From: Paenibacillus sp. FSL R7-0273
GTDB lineage: Bacteria; Bacillota; Bacilli; Paenibacillales; Paenibacillaceae
DNA: 64,000 bases
Reading direction: 5' to 3'
Assembly (NCBI RefSeq): GCF_000758625.1
Contig: NZ_CP009283.1
Location: 5,529,501-5,593,500 of the forward strand
In this document: positions 18,985 to 28,596 of the stretch, one piece after another
Numbering within the stretch: the stretch's first letter is position 1
How the letters are laid out: every line of letters begins with the position of its first letter
The notes under the pieces: model-generated
The model's input: only the letters and a program-made list of their open reading frames with translations
Told to the model about the DNA's origin: nothing
Database searches by the model: none
Made by a program: the position numbers and the translations under genes

Positions 18985-20169
18985 TCAGCCCACCTCGCCT
19001 TCCTCCGGCTGGCGCCGGTCCTCTTCTTCGGCCAGCTCCAGGAACAGCCGGACCAATCCGTCGTCCGGCTCCGCTCCTCCGGTCTGGCGCTGGTAAAACT
19101 TACGGAACAGCTCCTGCACAGGCATGCGCGAGCGGGCAGACTGCTCCAGTTCCAGCTCCATCTGCGGGTACACCGGCCGGATGTGAATGATTCCTTCCCG
19201 CGCCTTGCGCAGCCGCTGGATATCATTCAGGGACATCGCCTCTGTCAGCCGGAGCTCCAGATCGATAAAAGCGTTGGCGTCGCGCCCTTCCTCCAGCCAG
19301 CTGTATATCTCCTCCAGCCCCCCGGATGACTTCCAGTTGACCAGCGGACGGCCGCAGCTCAGATAGATCTCCTTAAATTCAGGCTCTCCCCCGGGTGCGG
19401 CATCCACCATCGTTACCGATTTGGCCTGGCCCGCTTCAGAGAAGCTGTAAGCCAGCGGAGAACCGCTGTAACGGATCATTCCGTCGCCTTTAACACGCTG
19501 GGCACGGTGCAGATGCCCAAGCGCTGTATACTGAGCGCCGCAGGACAGCGCAGACGGGTCTACGGTATAAGCTCCGCCGACCTGGATCGGACGCTCCGAA
19601 TCGCTTTCGACACCGCCCAGCACATATATATGGCTCATTGCCAGATTGACTGTCTGCGGAGTGAACTCTCTGCCGAGCAGCTGCATCAGCCTGCCCACTC
19701 TTGCACTGTAGGCCAGCCGCAGCTCATCCTCACCGCTTTCTCCGGCCAGCAGCTCGCCAAGCCGGGCCTCCGAAGGATAAGGGAGAGCTGCGATCTTGGC
19801 AATTTCGCCTGTCCGCACTGCATGCACCGTAACCGGCTCCGATGTAGGCATACCCACCAGAGTAATTCCCTGCCGGCGCACGAGCGGAGAGACAGAGGCT
19901 ACACGCTCAGGCTGATCATGATTGCCCGAAATGACCACAAGCGGCCTGCCGCCTGCCGTCAGTCTTGCCGCCGCATCGTAGAACAGCTGCTCTGCCGCTG
20001 CAGGAGGATTAACGGAGTCGTAGACATCTCCCGCCATCAGTATAAGATCAGCCTGCTCGGAATCGGCAATATCCACCAGCTCATCAATGAACTGCTCCTG
20101 CTCCTTCTGCCGGCTCCGTCCTTCCAGCGTTCGGCCTAAGTGCCAGTCGCCTGTATGCAAAATGCGCAT
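18985..20169 (-). CDS. sbcD: Exonuclease subunit SbcD
   Basis: Mn-dependent Mre11-type nuclease subunit. Phosphoesterase motifs are DWHLG near residue 8, GDVYD near 47, GNHDQ near 81 and LGHLH near 217. Length 394 aa. I place the start at ATG 20169 (MRILHTGDWHLG, the family start) with GAGG 6 nt upstream; ATG 20181, four codons earlier, is also possible. The stop lies one base before sbcC, and addA ends about 60 nt upstream, so all four repair genes form one unit. Confidence 0.95.
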   Translation of the reverse strand: MRILHTGDWHLGRTLEGRSRQKEQEQFIDELVDIADSEQADLILMAGDVYDSVNPPAAAEQLFYDAAARLTAGGRPLVVISGNHDQPERVASVSPLVRRQGITLVGMPTSEPVTVHAVRTGEIAKIAALPYPSEARLGELLAGESGEDELRLAYSARVGRLMQLLGREFTPQTVNLAMSHIYVLGGVESDSERPIQVGGAYTVDPSALSCGAQYTALGHLHRAQRVKGDGMIRYSGSPLAYSFSEAGQAKSVTMVDAAPGGEPEFKEIYLSCGRPLVNWKSSGGLEEIYSWLEEGRDANAFIDLELRLTEAMSLNDIQRLRKAREGIIHIRPVYPQMELELEQSARSRMPVQELFRKFYQRQTGGAEPDDGLVRLFLELAEEEDRRQPEEGEVG

Positions 20170-20230
20170 TTTACGCCTCATTTCCCCGCCACCGTGCGGT
20201 AATCATAAATTAATAGATTCAGTAAAACGG

Positions 20231-23200
20231 CTAAAGCCGCACTTCATGTCCCCCGTCAAAAAAGTATAGCCAGACCTCGCTGACCTGCTCGCCTGTAATG
20301 TCGTGCAGCGCCTTGCTGTACAGCTCAAGCTGGAAGCGGTACTTCTCCTTCAGGCCCTCTACTCCGCCCTTATGCTCCAGTACAGCATCTGTTTTGTAAT
20401 CCACCAGGATCAGCCGCCCATTTTCGCGGAACAGGCAGTCAATAACCCCCTGGACCAGTACAGCCTCTGCAAGCAAGCTGTTGTTGCCGGTCTCCTGGGC
20501 TTCCAGCGCTGCCTCATTATAATAGCCTAGGCCCGCATAAGCCTCCCCGGCCGGAACCATATAGCTGAACGGCTGCTCTCTGCTCGTCCATTCTGCTCCA
20601 GACAGCCTCTTGCCGAGCTCACTGGCATAGAAGGCTTCCACATCATCCAGATTCACCGCCTCCGCCTGCTCCGGGCTCAGAACGGAAATCCGGGCAAGCC
20701 GTGCCAGCACTGCCTCCAGAACCATCCGGTCAACAGGACCGTCCAGCGGAACATGCTGCATTACGGTATGGTAGGCCGTACCGCGCTCCGCTCCGCTCAG
20801 GCCCCGCTTCTCCATAAACTTAGGACGGCGCAGCTGCAGGCTGTCCGTCCGTGCGGTCTGCCCCTTCTCCTTGGCAGAATCGGCTGCGGCCTGTTCCTCC
20901 AGCAGGTCAAAAGAAGGCTGATCCTGCAGCGGCAGCATGGATTTGAGCTCCGTAACCGAGGTCTTCGCCGGAATGGCAGAAGCTGCGGCCAGCGGATAAT
21001 CCCATTGCAGCCTGGCAGCGATCTCTCCGGCTGCCGGTGTACTATAGACCGGAACGGCTCTGCCTTTGCGCAGCGCTTCGAGTACCTGCCGTTTCTCCTC
21101 GTTTTTGTCCGAATCCTCCTCTGCAGCTGAATAAGCAGTCGAGCTTAAAGCTGCAGCATTCTGAACGGAGATGCTCCAGTTGGAGCTGTCACCGTGCAGA
21201 ACTGTTGATCCTGCCCCTTCCACACCGGCCAGCTTACGTAAAACAGCCGCTGCGGGATGGCGGATCAGCGCCGGGCCGACCCAATCCAAATAGCTGCGGC
21301 CTCTGGCCAGCAGATGATCAGCCAGCAGCAGCTCCTCGCGGTTCTGTGTGCCTGCCCAGGAGGATACAGTCCGCGGCACATCACGCAGCGTGCCGACGAG
21401 AATCATTTTGTCCCTCGGACGGGTCAGGCCTACATAGAGCACACGCATCTCTTCGGCCAGCAGCTCAAGCCGGGAGCGCCTGTTGATCGCCAGATAGGGA
21501 AGCGTGGGATAGCTGACCCTCGTCTCCCGCTCCACAAACCGCGGTCCGAAGCCAAGCTCCTTGTGCATCAGGAACGGGGAGTGCAGATCCTGGCGGTTGA
21601 ATTGCTTGGCCATCCCGGCAATGAAAACAACCGGGAATTCCAGACCCTTGGACTTGTGAATGGTCATAATGCTCACCCCGCCGGCCTCCACCCCGCTTCC
21701 TCCGGCAACCCCGAGGTCGCCTCCGTTGTCCCGGAGCCGGTTGATAAAGACCAGGAAACGGAACAAGCCGCGGGCCGTGGTATCATTCTCGAACTGCACA
21801 GCCCGGTCATACAGCGCCTTAAGGTTATTCTGGCGCTGGAAGCCGCCGGGCAGTCCGCCGACCCATTCCAGATATCCGCTTTCCCCGTAGATCCGCCAGA
21901 TCAGTGTACTCAGGCTGCCCTGCCGGGCCGCATCACGCCAGCCTTCCAGCTGATTGAGGAAATGCTGCAGCTTCACACGCAGCTGCGGTGCAATCTGCAT
22001 GGCCGCCTCTGCAGCAGCCTCTGCATGGCCGGATTGCTGGAGCGCTGCTGCAGTCTCAGACTGCATAAGGCCAGCGTCCAACAATAAGTCCAGTTGCCCT
22101 TGATAACCGGCCTCTGCCAATTCCTCATCCGGAGGAAGGTTCGTATAATCAAGCACCGGCTTGTCTTCCGCCCTTGTACCGGCAGCCGCCGTAAGCGCAT
22201 CATAGAACGTACCGTTGCTGCACAGACGGACAGCTGCCAGCTCCTCCTCGGTCAAGCCGACAACAGGCGAGCGCAGCACACCTGCGAGCGGTATATCCTG
22301 GCTCGGATTATCGACAATCTGCAGCAGCGACAGCGCGATTTCTACCTCGGTGGCCTGGAAATAGCCCTTGTTCTGGTCACCGAAGGCGGGGATGCCCTCC
22401 AGGCGCAGCTCTTCAATCAGAAGCGGCGTCCAGATCCGGGCAGAACGCAGCAGAATCACAATGTCCCCGTACACAACCGGACGCATCAGCTTCTGCGACT
22501 TATCATAGATCAGGAGCGGTGCGCCGCCGGTCATGCCGGTCATCTGCTGGATGCGCCGGGCAATGGCCCGCGCCTCCAGCTGGGCTGTCTCACTTTCAGC
22601 TGCTTCATTCTCCTGCGCCGGGAGCTCACCGTCCTCACCAGGCTCCTCGGCACGTGCGCCGGAAGAAGCCCCACGGTCAATCAGCAGCAGCTCCGGAGCG
22701 AAGTACGTATCCGGTCCCTTCTCGGCAGCTCCCGGAAAGTTCGCCCCGTACACCAGCTCCGCCCGCTCATCATAGCTGATCTCGGCAACGGTCTTGTCCA
22801 TAATCTGCCGGAAAATCATATTGACGGCACCCACGACCTCCATACGGCTGCGGAAATTCCGGGCCAGGTCAATGACCATACCCCCGGGGCCGCTTGTGCC
22901 TGCGGTTCCGTTACCGTCTTCTGTCTCATCAAAACCGTTCTCTATATCTTTACCATCTGCGGACCCCGCAGAGCTGTAGCTGTTGTATTTGTCCAGGAAC
23001 AGACCCGGCTCGGCCAGCCGGAAGCGGTAAATGCTCTGCTTCATATCACCGACCATAAAGCGGTTGCCCGGCGCTTCGCGCGAGATCAGCCGCACTATCT
23101 CCTCCTGCACACTGTTCGTATCCTGATATTCGTCAAGCAGCACCTCGTCGAACTGGGAGCGGTATTCTACCGCTGCGTCTGATGGCAAGGAGCTGCCGGG

Positions 23201-24415
23201 CCGGGAATCAGGATGGCGCAGAATCTGCAGGCAGTAATGCTCCAGATCACTGAAATCCACAAGTCCCCGCCCGGCCTTCTCTATACGGTAACGCTCACCG
23301 AAGGAAATTACGGTCTCAGCCAGCTCATTCATCAGCGGAGCCGCCTCATGCAGCTCGGCCAGAAAAGCAGCGGCCGGACGGCCGAACAGTGCCTTCTGCA
23401 GCTCCAGGAGGCTTTTTTTTACATTGTCGCGCAGCTCCTTAACCCTCTCCTGCAGCAGCGGATCAGTCGAATCCTTCCGGCACGCCTTCAGCTTGCCGAA
23501 ATAGATTTCCACAAAGACATCATACAGCTCTGCCCATGGCCGTGAGGCTACAGCCTCCTGCATTCCGCGTACCATGGCCAGATCCTCGGCCAGATTATCC
23601 GCATAAGGCGCCGGACCGCCGGGCTGCAAGGCAATTTCCTGTGCCTGAACCAGCTGGCTGACAGCCCCGTCCAGCGTCAGCCTGGCTTCGGCCAGAATGC
23701 TCTGCACCCATTGCGACTGTCCCAGGCTCGCGGTATCCGGGAGCGCAAACTCAGCCGCAGTGTCCCGCAGCCACTGGTCAGGCCACGGATGGCTGCGCGA
23801 AAAATCATGCAGCCGCTGCACCAGCGCATGCACCGCATCATCGCTGCGCTCCCCGCTGAACCAGTCGGCCAGCTGGACAAATACGCTGTCTTCCCCGTCG
23901 TCCGTAATCTCACCGTATTTCTCCTCCAGCAGCTCCTCAAGCAGCTCCTGGCGCATCATCTCAGCTTCGTGCTCATTCAGAATCCGGAAGCCCGGATCAA
24001 TCGGGATGAGCTGATAATAGCGACGGATGACCTCGAGGCAAAAGGAGTGCAGGGTCGTAATCGAAGCCCTGCCGAGAAGGGCAAGCTGGCGCCGCAGATG
24101 GCCTTCATCCCCCTGCTGGCCGCCTGCTTCGTCCTCTGCGTCCTCCAGCTTCTGTTCCAGCGCTTCACGGATCCGGTGGCGCATTTCTGATGCGGCGGCT
24201 TTGGTAAATGTAGCCACCAGCAGCCGGTCCATGCTGAATCCGGTCTGTGCGCTGCTGATTTTGCGGATAATTCGCTCCACCAGAACCGCTGTTTTACCGG
24301 AGCCGGCCGCTGCCGCCACCAGTATATCGTCGCCGCCTTCGGCAATGGCCCGCCACTGGTCATCGCTCCAAAAGCTGCCCTCGGGCTTTGGTTCCAGTTC
24401 CGCTCTGTTTCTCAC
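20231..24415 (-). CDS. addA: Helicase-nuclease subunit AddA
   Basis: UvrD-type helicase with a C-terminal RecB-like nuclease; with AddB it resects double-strand breaks up to Chi. Motifs: Walker A AAAAGSGKTAVLVERI (about residues 36-51), DEYQDTN, MTIHKSKGLEFPVV and nuclease LVDYKTD near the end. The 1394 aa exceed the usual 1230-1240; the extra length lies in low-complexity acid/Gly/Ala stretches (for example near residues 480-510 and 590-620). The start is GTG 24415, overlapping the addB stop as GTGA, with AAAGGAGGAG just upstream. A frame to 24451 adds non-family residues. Confidence 0.96.
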   Translation of the reverse strand: MRNRAELEPKPEGSFWSDDQWRAIAEGGDDILVAAAAGSGKTAVLVERIIRKISSAQTGFSMDRLLVATFTKAAASEMRHRIREALEQKLEDAEDEAGGQQGDEGHLRRQLALLGRASITTLHSFCLEVIRRYYQLIPIDPGFRILNEHEAEMMRQELLEELLEEKYGEITDDGEDSVFVQLADWFSGERSDDAVHALVQRLHDFSRSHPWPDQWLRDTAAEFALPDTASLGQSQWVQSILAEARLTLDGAVSQLVQAQEIALQPGGPAPYADNLAEDLAMVRGMQEAVASRPWAELYDVFVEIYFGKLKACRKDSTDPLLQERVKELRDNVKKSLLELQKALFGRPAAAFLAELHEAAPLMNELAETVISFGERYRIEKAGRGLVDFSDLEHYCLQILRHPDSRPGSSLPSDAAVEYRSQFDEVLLDEYQDTNSVQEEIVRLISREAPGNRFMVGDMKQSIYRFRLAEPGLFLDKYNSYSSAGSADGKDIENGFDETEDGNGTAGTSGPGGMVIDLARNFRSRMEVVGAVNMIFRQIMDKTVAEISYDERAELVYGANFPGAAEKGPDTYFAPELLLIDRGASSGARAEEPGEDGELPAQENEAAESETAQLEARAIARRIQQMTGMTGGAPLLIYDKSQKLMRPVVYGDIVILLRSARIWTPLLIEELRLEGIPAFGDQNKGYFQATEVEIALSLLQIVDNPSQDIPLAGVLRSPVVGLTEEELAAVRLCSNGTFYDALTAAAGTRAEDKPVLDYTNLPPDEELAEAGYQGQLDLLLDAGLMQSETAAALQQSGHAEAAAEAAMQIAPQLRVKLQHFLNQLEGWRDAARQGSLSTLIWRIYGESGYLEWVGGLPGGFQRQNNLKALYDRAVQFENDTTARGLFRFLVFINRLRDNGGDLGVAGGSGVEAGGVSIMTIHKSKGLEFPVVFIAGMAKQFNRQDLHSPFLMHKELGFGPRFVERETRVSYPTLPYLAINRRSRLELLAEEMRVLYVGLTRPRDKMILVGTLRDVPRTVSSWAGTQNREELLLADHLLARGRSYLDWVGPALIRHPAAAVLRKLAGVEGAGSTVLHGDSSNWSISVQNAAALSSTAYSAAEEDSDKNEEKRQVLEALRKGRAVPVYSTPAAGEIAARLQWDYPLAAASAIPAKTSVTELKSMLPLQDQPSFDLLEEQAAADSAKEKGQTARTDSLQLRRPKFMEKRGLSGAERGTAYHTVMQHVPLDGPVDRMVLEAVLARLARISVLSPEQAEAVNLDDVEAFYASELGKRLSGAEWTSREQPFSYMVPAGEAYAGLGYYNEAALEAQETGNNSLLAEAVLVQGVIDCLFRENGRLILVDYKTDAVLEHKGGVEGLKEKYRFQLELYSKALHDITGEQVSEVWLYFFDGGHEVRL

Positions 24416-27400
24416 GCCTTTTCTCCTCCTTTGCTGGACAGCAGGTCCCATACGGCATCCTTAGCCGGTTTGCCCAGATTGTTATAGCCGTTTCCTTCCA
24501 CCGCCTCATCGAACTGGCACACAGGGCGGAACGAGCAGAAGGTGCAGGCAGTCTCCTGCTGAATCCGGTATGGCTGAATGGCCACATCCCCTTCCGTAAT
24601 ACGCGTTCCGATCTCGGTAATATTGCTGCGTACCGCTGACAAAAGATGCCCCCACTGCTCAGGTGTGGCTACAGACGCGCTGCTGTAGAAGCTCCCGTCG
24701 CTTTTGAGTGCTACCGGCACAATGGAGGAATGCCCTTTATCCAGTGTTGTATCCATCAGGGAGACGACCTCACGGTCTGCTGTCAAAATCCCCTTCATCT
24801 TAAACCGTTTGAGCAGCTCCTGCGCCGCCTGTTCGGGATTCAGCCCGTTCGGCGATGACAGCAGCGGGTCATGTACATGAAAATATAATGTGCCCGCAGG
24901 AAGTGCAGCCTTGCCGAGCCACTGCTCGGAATACGTGAGCAGAACGTCGAGATAGGTCAGCATCTGCAGTGACAAGCCGTAATAGACCTCGTGGAGCTTA
25001 AGATCCTTCTGGCTGGATTTGTAATCGATAACGCGCAGCAGTACACCCTGCTCGCTGTCCGCCCGGTCAACCCGGTCAATCCGGCCGACCACTTCCATTA
25101 CACAGCCGTTAGGCAGTGTGATTCTCAGCGGCGGGAGCTCCTTGCCCGGACCGAAATCAAGCTCCAGCCCGGCCAGCTCAAAGCTGCCCCGGCGGGCATG
25201 CTCACCGAGAATAACGGAGGCGCGGCCGACGATATTCTTAAGCTTGCGGGATATATAGCCGTACCGCTTGGTGCTCATCAGAATCTCGCCCTGCAGCAGC
25301 GGAGAAAGCTTATCCACCGTTGCTACCGCCTCGCGGCGGCATTCCTCTGCCGACATGCTGCCCCAGCCTCTGCCCTGCTCCTGCAGCCGTTTGGCCATAT
25401 CGCTCAGTGCGGCGTGGAACAGCTGGCCGATATCCGGAGCCTGCAGCTTGTACAGCTGGCGTTCCCTCAGCCTTAAACCGTATGAGGCAAAATGGGAGAA
25501 TGAGCAGGCCACAAATTTCTCCATCCGCGAGACGCTGCCCCGGATCGTCGGGCCCCCGTACAGCCGCAGGCTTGTCTCCCGTCTCAGAGGAGCTCCGCTG
25601 TTGCGGTAGAACAGCGAGCCAAGCAGCCGTTCCAGCGGCCGGCGCTGCTCTTGTCCTCCGTTCATATACCAGTTATAGACATCCCACCACATTCCGGGTA
25701 TTTCCACACCCTGCCGCCATTGCCGCAGCTGCAGAATCAGCATGCGCAGTGTCTGTTCCCGCTGTCCGATGAAGCTGAGATGACGGGCCTCCCCTGCTCC
25801 ATCATCCGGCTGAACCGCTGAAGGGAAACCGGACACCACCTGCTCCCTCAGCGCTTCCGGGAACATCACATGCAGCTGGCGGATAATCTCGGAGGGCAGT
25901 AACGCCTTGCCTTCGTCATCAGCATTGGCATAGCTGATCCACAGCTTCAGGCTGGCAGTTGTAAGCACATTATAGATAAGGAAGCGTTCATCCAGCAGCT
26001 TGCGGGACGCACCGGGAGCCAGCTCCATGCCGGCATTCTCCAGCAGCAGCCTCTCACCCTCGGAGAGAATGCCGTCCTCCTTGAACTGAGCCGGTACTAC
26101 CCCTTCATTAAATCCGAGCAAAAAGGCGTACTTCACGCCTGTAGTCCGGGTACGGTCCATCGTTCCGACCAGTACCTGGTCCAGAGACGGCGGAACAAGC
26201 CCCATTCTCAGCCCGCCGAGTCCGGTTTCCAGCACGCCGGCGAACAGCTCGAACGCCAGCCGCTCTCCGCCCATCATTTCATTAATCTGGTCGAGCAGAT
26301 CAAGCACTGCGTCCCACAGCTGGCTGTGCTCACGGGCAAGCGCAGGCTGGCCCTGCTCCAGAGCGGCTGCAATCCGCTTCTCCAGCTTGCGGGCAATATC
26401 CGCCTCCTGCAGCAGAAGATATACCGCCGTACACAGCTCAAGTCCGCTGCGGCTTTTTTTAACTCTTTTCTCAAAAGCATATAGAGGTCCTGTAATGGCA
26501 GCCCGGCAGGCCTCCATCCTGGCGAGCAGCGCCTCGTCAACGGCTCTGGCCCCTTCAAGCGACAGGCTCGGAATGCCCTTCCACGATTTACCGTCCGTCC
26601 AGCGGTATCCCTGAATGCCGCAGGCAAGCACATAGTTCTCAAGCTGGTCCATATCCTCCCGGGTCAGGCTGCCGTCCAGCGGCAGCAGCAGCTCCGTCTT
26701 CACGCAGCGGAATACATCCTCATAACGCCAGCGGCGCCGTACGATATCAAGCGCAGAGCGCACAAACTCCGCCAGCGGATGATGAAGCTCACTGGCCTTC
26801 TGGTCCAGGAAAAACGGAATCCCGTAATCGGCAAATAAGGGGGCGACCAGTGCCTCATAGTCACTGATACTCCGCATAAATACGGCCATCTCCCCGTAAT
26901 GCGCCCCTTCCTCACGGGCCAGCCGGAGCATTTCGCGAAGCGCGGCCTCCAGCTCCGTCCGGCGCGAGGAAGCTGCGGTAACGCTGATCTCCCTGTCAAT
27001 CTGCCCTGCGTCACCTGTCCACGGCCGGCGCCGCCCGTAGCTTTTCTCCAGATGGGCAAGCGCGGGACTCTCTGCAAAACGCGGCAGCACAGGCGGCGCC
27101 AGCAGCTCGTCCCATACCTCAAGGCCTGCCTCCTCAGCCATCCCGCGCAGCTTGATATAGGTTACAGCCGGCGGATGAAACAGCTCCAGCTCATGCGGCT
27201 GCAGCCCCGGCGGATAAATCCTGTCCAGAGTCAGCGCCACCGTCACGTTCGAGGCATGCAGCATGATTTCCCGCAGCACCGCAAGCTCCTGAGGGCTAAA
27301 CCCGTGAAAGCTGTCCACCCATACCTCCGCCCCGCGGAGGTATGAGGAATCCTGAATATGGACGGCCAGCTCAGCCAGCCGGTCCTCCTCATCAATATAC

Positions 27401-27933
27401 AGCCCGGCCATTTCCCGTTCGAGATCGCTGAATACAAGCTGGAGATCATCCAGCTTGCCGGCAAGAATTGGGCTGCCCGGAGAGCTATCCCGCATTCTGG
27501 TCAGCTGCTCCTCCAGATCATCCGTCCCCAGACAGCAGCGCTTCATCTCTGTATGCAGGCTGCTCAGCCTTTCGACAAAGCCAGGCCGGTCGCCGGAGGC
27601 GCCGAACAGCTTCAGCTCCTCCTTGCGGCGGCTGATAATTTTGTAGAGCAGCATTTTTTTGCCTTCTTCACTAATCGGCAGACCGGCGCTGCCGCCTGTC
27701 TCCTGCTTCACCCGGTAGGCGAGCCGGGAGAAGCTGAGCGTCTGGGCCCGCAGGCTGCCCTTTGCTGCTCCTGCACCCAGCAGCCCGCGCTCCGCACTGA
27801 ATGACCCCTGTTCGGGAACAAGCACAATCAGCGGAGCACCCAGCGGGTCCGAAGCCAGCCGGGAGGAGACCTCCTCCCATATTTTCGTTGTCTTGCCGCT
27901 GCCCGAGCGGCCCAGCAAAAAGCGTACCGTCAT
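24412..27933 (-). CDS. addB: Helicase-nuclease subunit AddB
   Basis: Second subunit of AddAB, with an inactive helicase fold used for Chi recognition and a nuclease domain. P-loop GRSGSGKT lies near residues 8-15, nuclease motif VIDYKSSQK near 980, and the iron-sulfur cluster cysteines near the C terminus, CTFCSFRPVC, with the first Cys upstream in ACSFSHFASYGL. Length 1173 aa, normal. ATG 27933 has AAGGAG 10 nt upstream and gives the family start MTVRFLLGRSGSGKT; eight further upstream residues are not supported. First gene of the repair operon. Confidence 0.96.
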   Translation of the reverse strand: MTVRFLLGRSGSGKTTKIWEEVSSRLASDPLGAPLIVLVPEQGSFSAERGLLGAGAAKGSLRAQTLSFSRLAYRVKQETGGSAGLPISEEGKKMLLYKIISRRKEELKLFGASGDRPGFVERLSSLHTEMKRCCLGTDDLEEQLTRMRDSSPGSPILAGKLDDLQLVFSDLEREMAGLYIDEEDRLAELAVHIQDSSYLRGAEVWVDSFHGFSPQELAVLREIMLHASNVTVALTLDRIYPPGLQPHELELFHPPAVTYIKLRGMAEEAGLEVWDELLAPPVLPRFAESPALAHLEKSYGRRRPWTGDAGQIDREISVTAASSRRTELEAALREMLRLAREEGAHYGEMAVFMRSISDYEALVAPLFADYGIPFFLDQKASELHHPLAEFVRSALDIVRRRWRYEDVFRCVKTELLLPLDGSLTREDMDQLENYVLACGIQGYRWTDGKSWKGIPSLSLEGARAVDEALLARMEACRAAITGPLYAFEKRVKKSRSGLELCTAVYLLLQEADIARKLEKRIAAALEQGQPALAREHSQLWDAVLDLLDQINEMMGGERLAFELFAGVLETGLGGLRMGLVPPSLDQVLVGTMDRTRTTGVKYAFLLGFNEGVVPAQFKEDGILSEGERLLLENAGMELAPGASRKLLDERFLIYNVLTTASLKLWISYANADDEGKALLPSEIIRQLHVMFPEALREQVVSGFPSAVQPDDGAGEARHLSFIGQREQTLRMLILQLRQWRQGVEIPGMWWDVYNWYMNGGQEQRRPLERLLGSLFYRNSGAPLRRETSLRLYGGPTIRGSVSRMEKFVACSFSHFASYGLRLRERQLYKLQAPDIGQLFHAALSDMAKRLQEQGRGWGSMSAEECRREAVATVDKLSPLLQGEILMSTKRYGYISRKLKNIVGRASVILGEHARRGSFELAGLELDFGPGKELPPLRITLPNGCVMEVVGRIDRVDRADSEQGVLLRVIDYKSSQKDLKLHEVYYGLSLQMLTYLDVLLTYSEQWLGKAALPAGTLYFHVHDPLLSSPNGLNPEQAAQELLKRFKMKGILTADREVVSLMDTTLDKGHSSIVPVALKSDGSFYSSASVATPEQWGHLLSAVRSNITEIGTRITEGDVAIQPYRIQQETACTFCSFRPVCQFDEAVEGNGYNNLGKPAKDAVWDLLSSKGGEKA

Positions 27934-28001
27934 TGCAGTAGACTCCTTCCGTTTCACAGATTCAGCACATCCGCTTAAATCCAGGTTACATTCGTCCCAA
28001 C

Positions 28002-28010
28002 ATTATAGCA
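28002..28010 (-). promoter_or_regulatory. Extended -10 promoter of addB operon
   Basis: On the minus strand TGCTATAAT gives a perfect -10 with the TG extension, about 70 nt before the addB start. No good -35 hexamer is visible. Confidence 0.6.
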
Positions 28011-28086
28011 TATTTGCCCCCCGCATAACAGAACGTACGTTTGCCATTGTTTTCAAATCTCCATCATTCCCTGCGTATAACACACG

Positions 28087-28120
28087 AAAAAGACTGCACG
28101 CCATTGCCGGCGGCAGTCTT
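28087..28120 (-). terminator. Terminator of the ABC transporter operon
   Basis: An 8-bp stem AAGACTGC/GCAGTCTT with a 15-nt loop is followed by TTTCG on the minus strand, 56 nt past the stop of the 133-aa gene and before the addB promoter. Confidence 0.75.
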
Positions 28121-28175
28121 CTGCTTTTCATATACTGAATGGATAATAGAAGAGTCTTGAACAGCGGTGATTATG

Positions 28176-28577
28176 TCACTGGTTTTTCTGCAGCAAGGCT
28201 CCCAGCCACTCCTGTGCCTCTGCTTCCCCGGCAAATACGTTGCCCGGGCACCCGTACACTTTTTTGGTCGAGAGGGCGGTCACCGGTTTATACAGGGCAA
28301 GCAGCTTCGAGCTGGCAGTTACCACGGCAATTCCGGCACAGCTGCGGGAGATTTGCTCTTTGTGTGACTTGCACCAGTCCATATACAGCTTGGTCACCTC
28401 ACGGTCAGGACGCTCCCCGCGCTCCCCCTTCTGTATCATCATTATTCCGAATCTGGTTTTGCCTGCAAGCAGCTTCTCCCAGTAGGCGATATATTCATCA
28501 ACCGTCTCGCGGTCGAACTGATCTCCCAGATTAATGGTGACCAGCGGCCATGCCGATTCATCCAAAACGATTGCCAT
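28176..28577 (-). CDS. Small protein of the iron-type ABC locus (possible STAS-like fold)
   Basis: Not recognised with certainty; 133 aa, soluble, no signal or membrane segment. It begins MAIVLDESAWPLVTINLG and ends NVFAGEAEAQEWLGALL. The end resembles the last helix of STAS/SpoIIAA-like proteins, which often read vF..eeeAl.WL; this fold is an inference. CAGGAGGG lies just upstream of ATG 28577, and a longer frame to 28769 overlaps the ABC gene and is not used. It begins 19 nt after the second ABC gene, so it is cotranscribed and under the same Fur-like control. An accessory role for the transporter is possible. Confidence 0.8.
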   Translation of the reverse strand: MAIVLDESAWPLVTINLGDQFDRETVDEYIAYWEKLLAGKTRFGIMMIQKGERGERPDREVTKLYMDWCKSHKEQISRSCAGIAVVTASSKLLALYKPVTALSTKKVYGCPGNVFAGEAEAQEWLGALLQKNQ

Positions 28578-28596
28578 AGTTGTACCCTCCTGTAGT

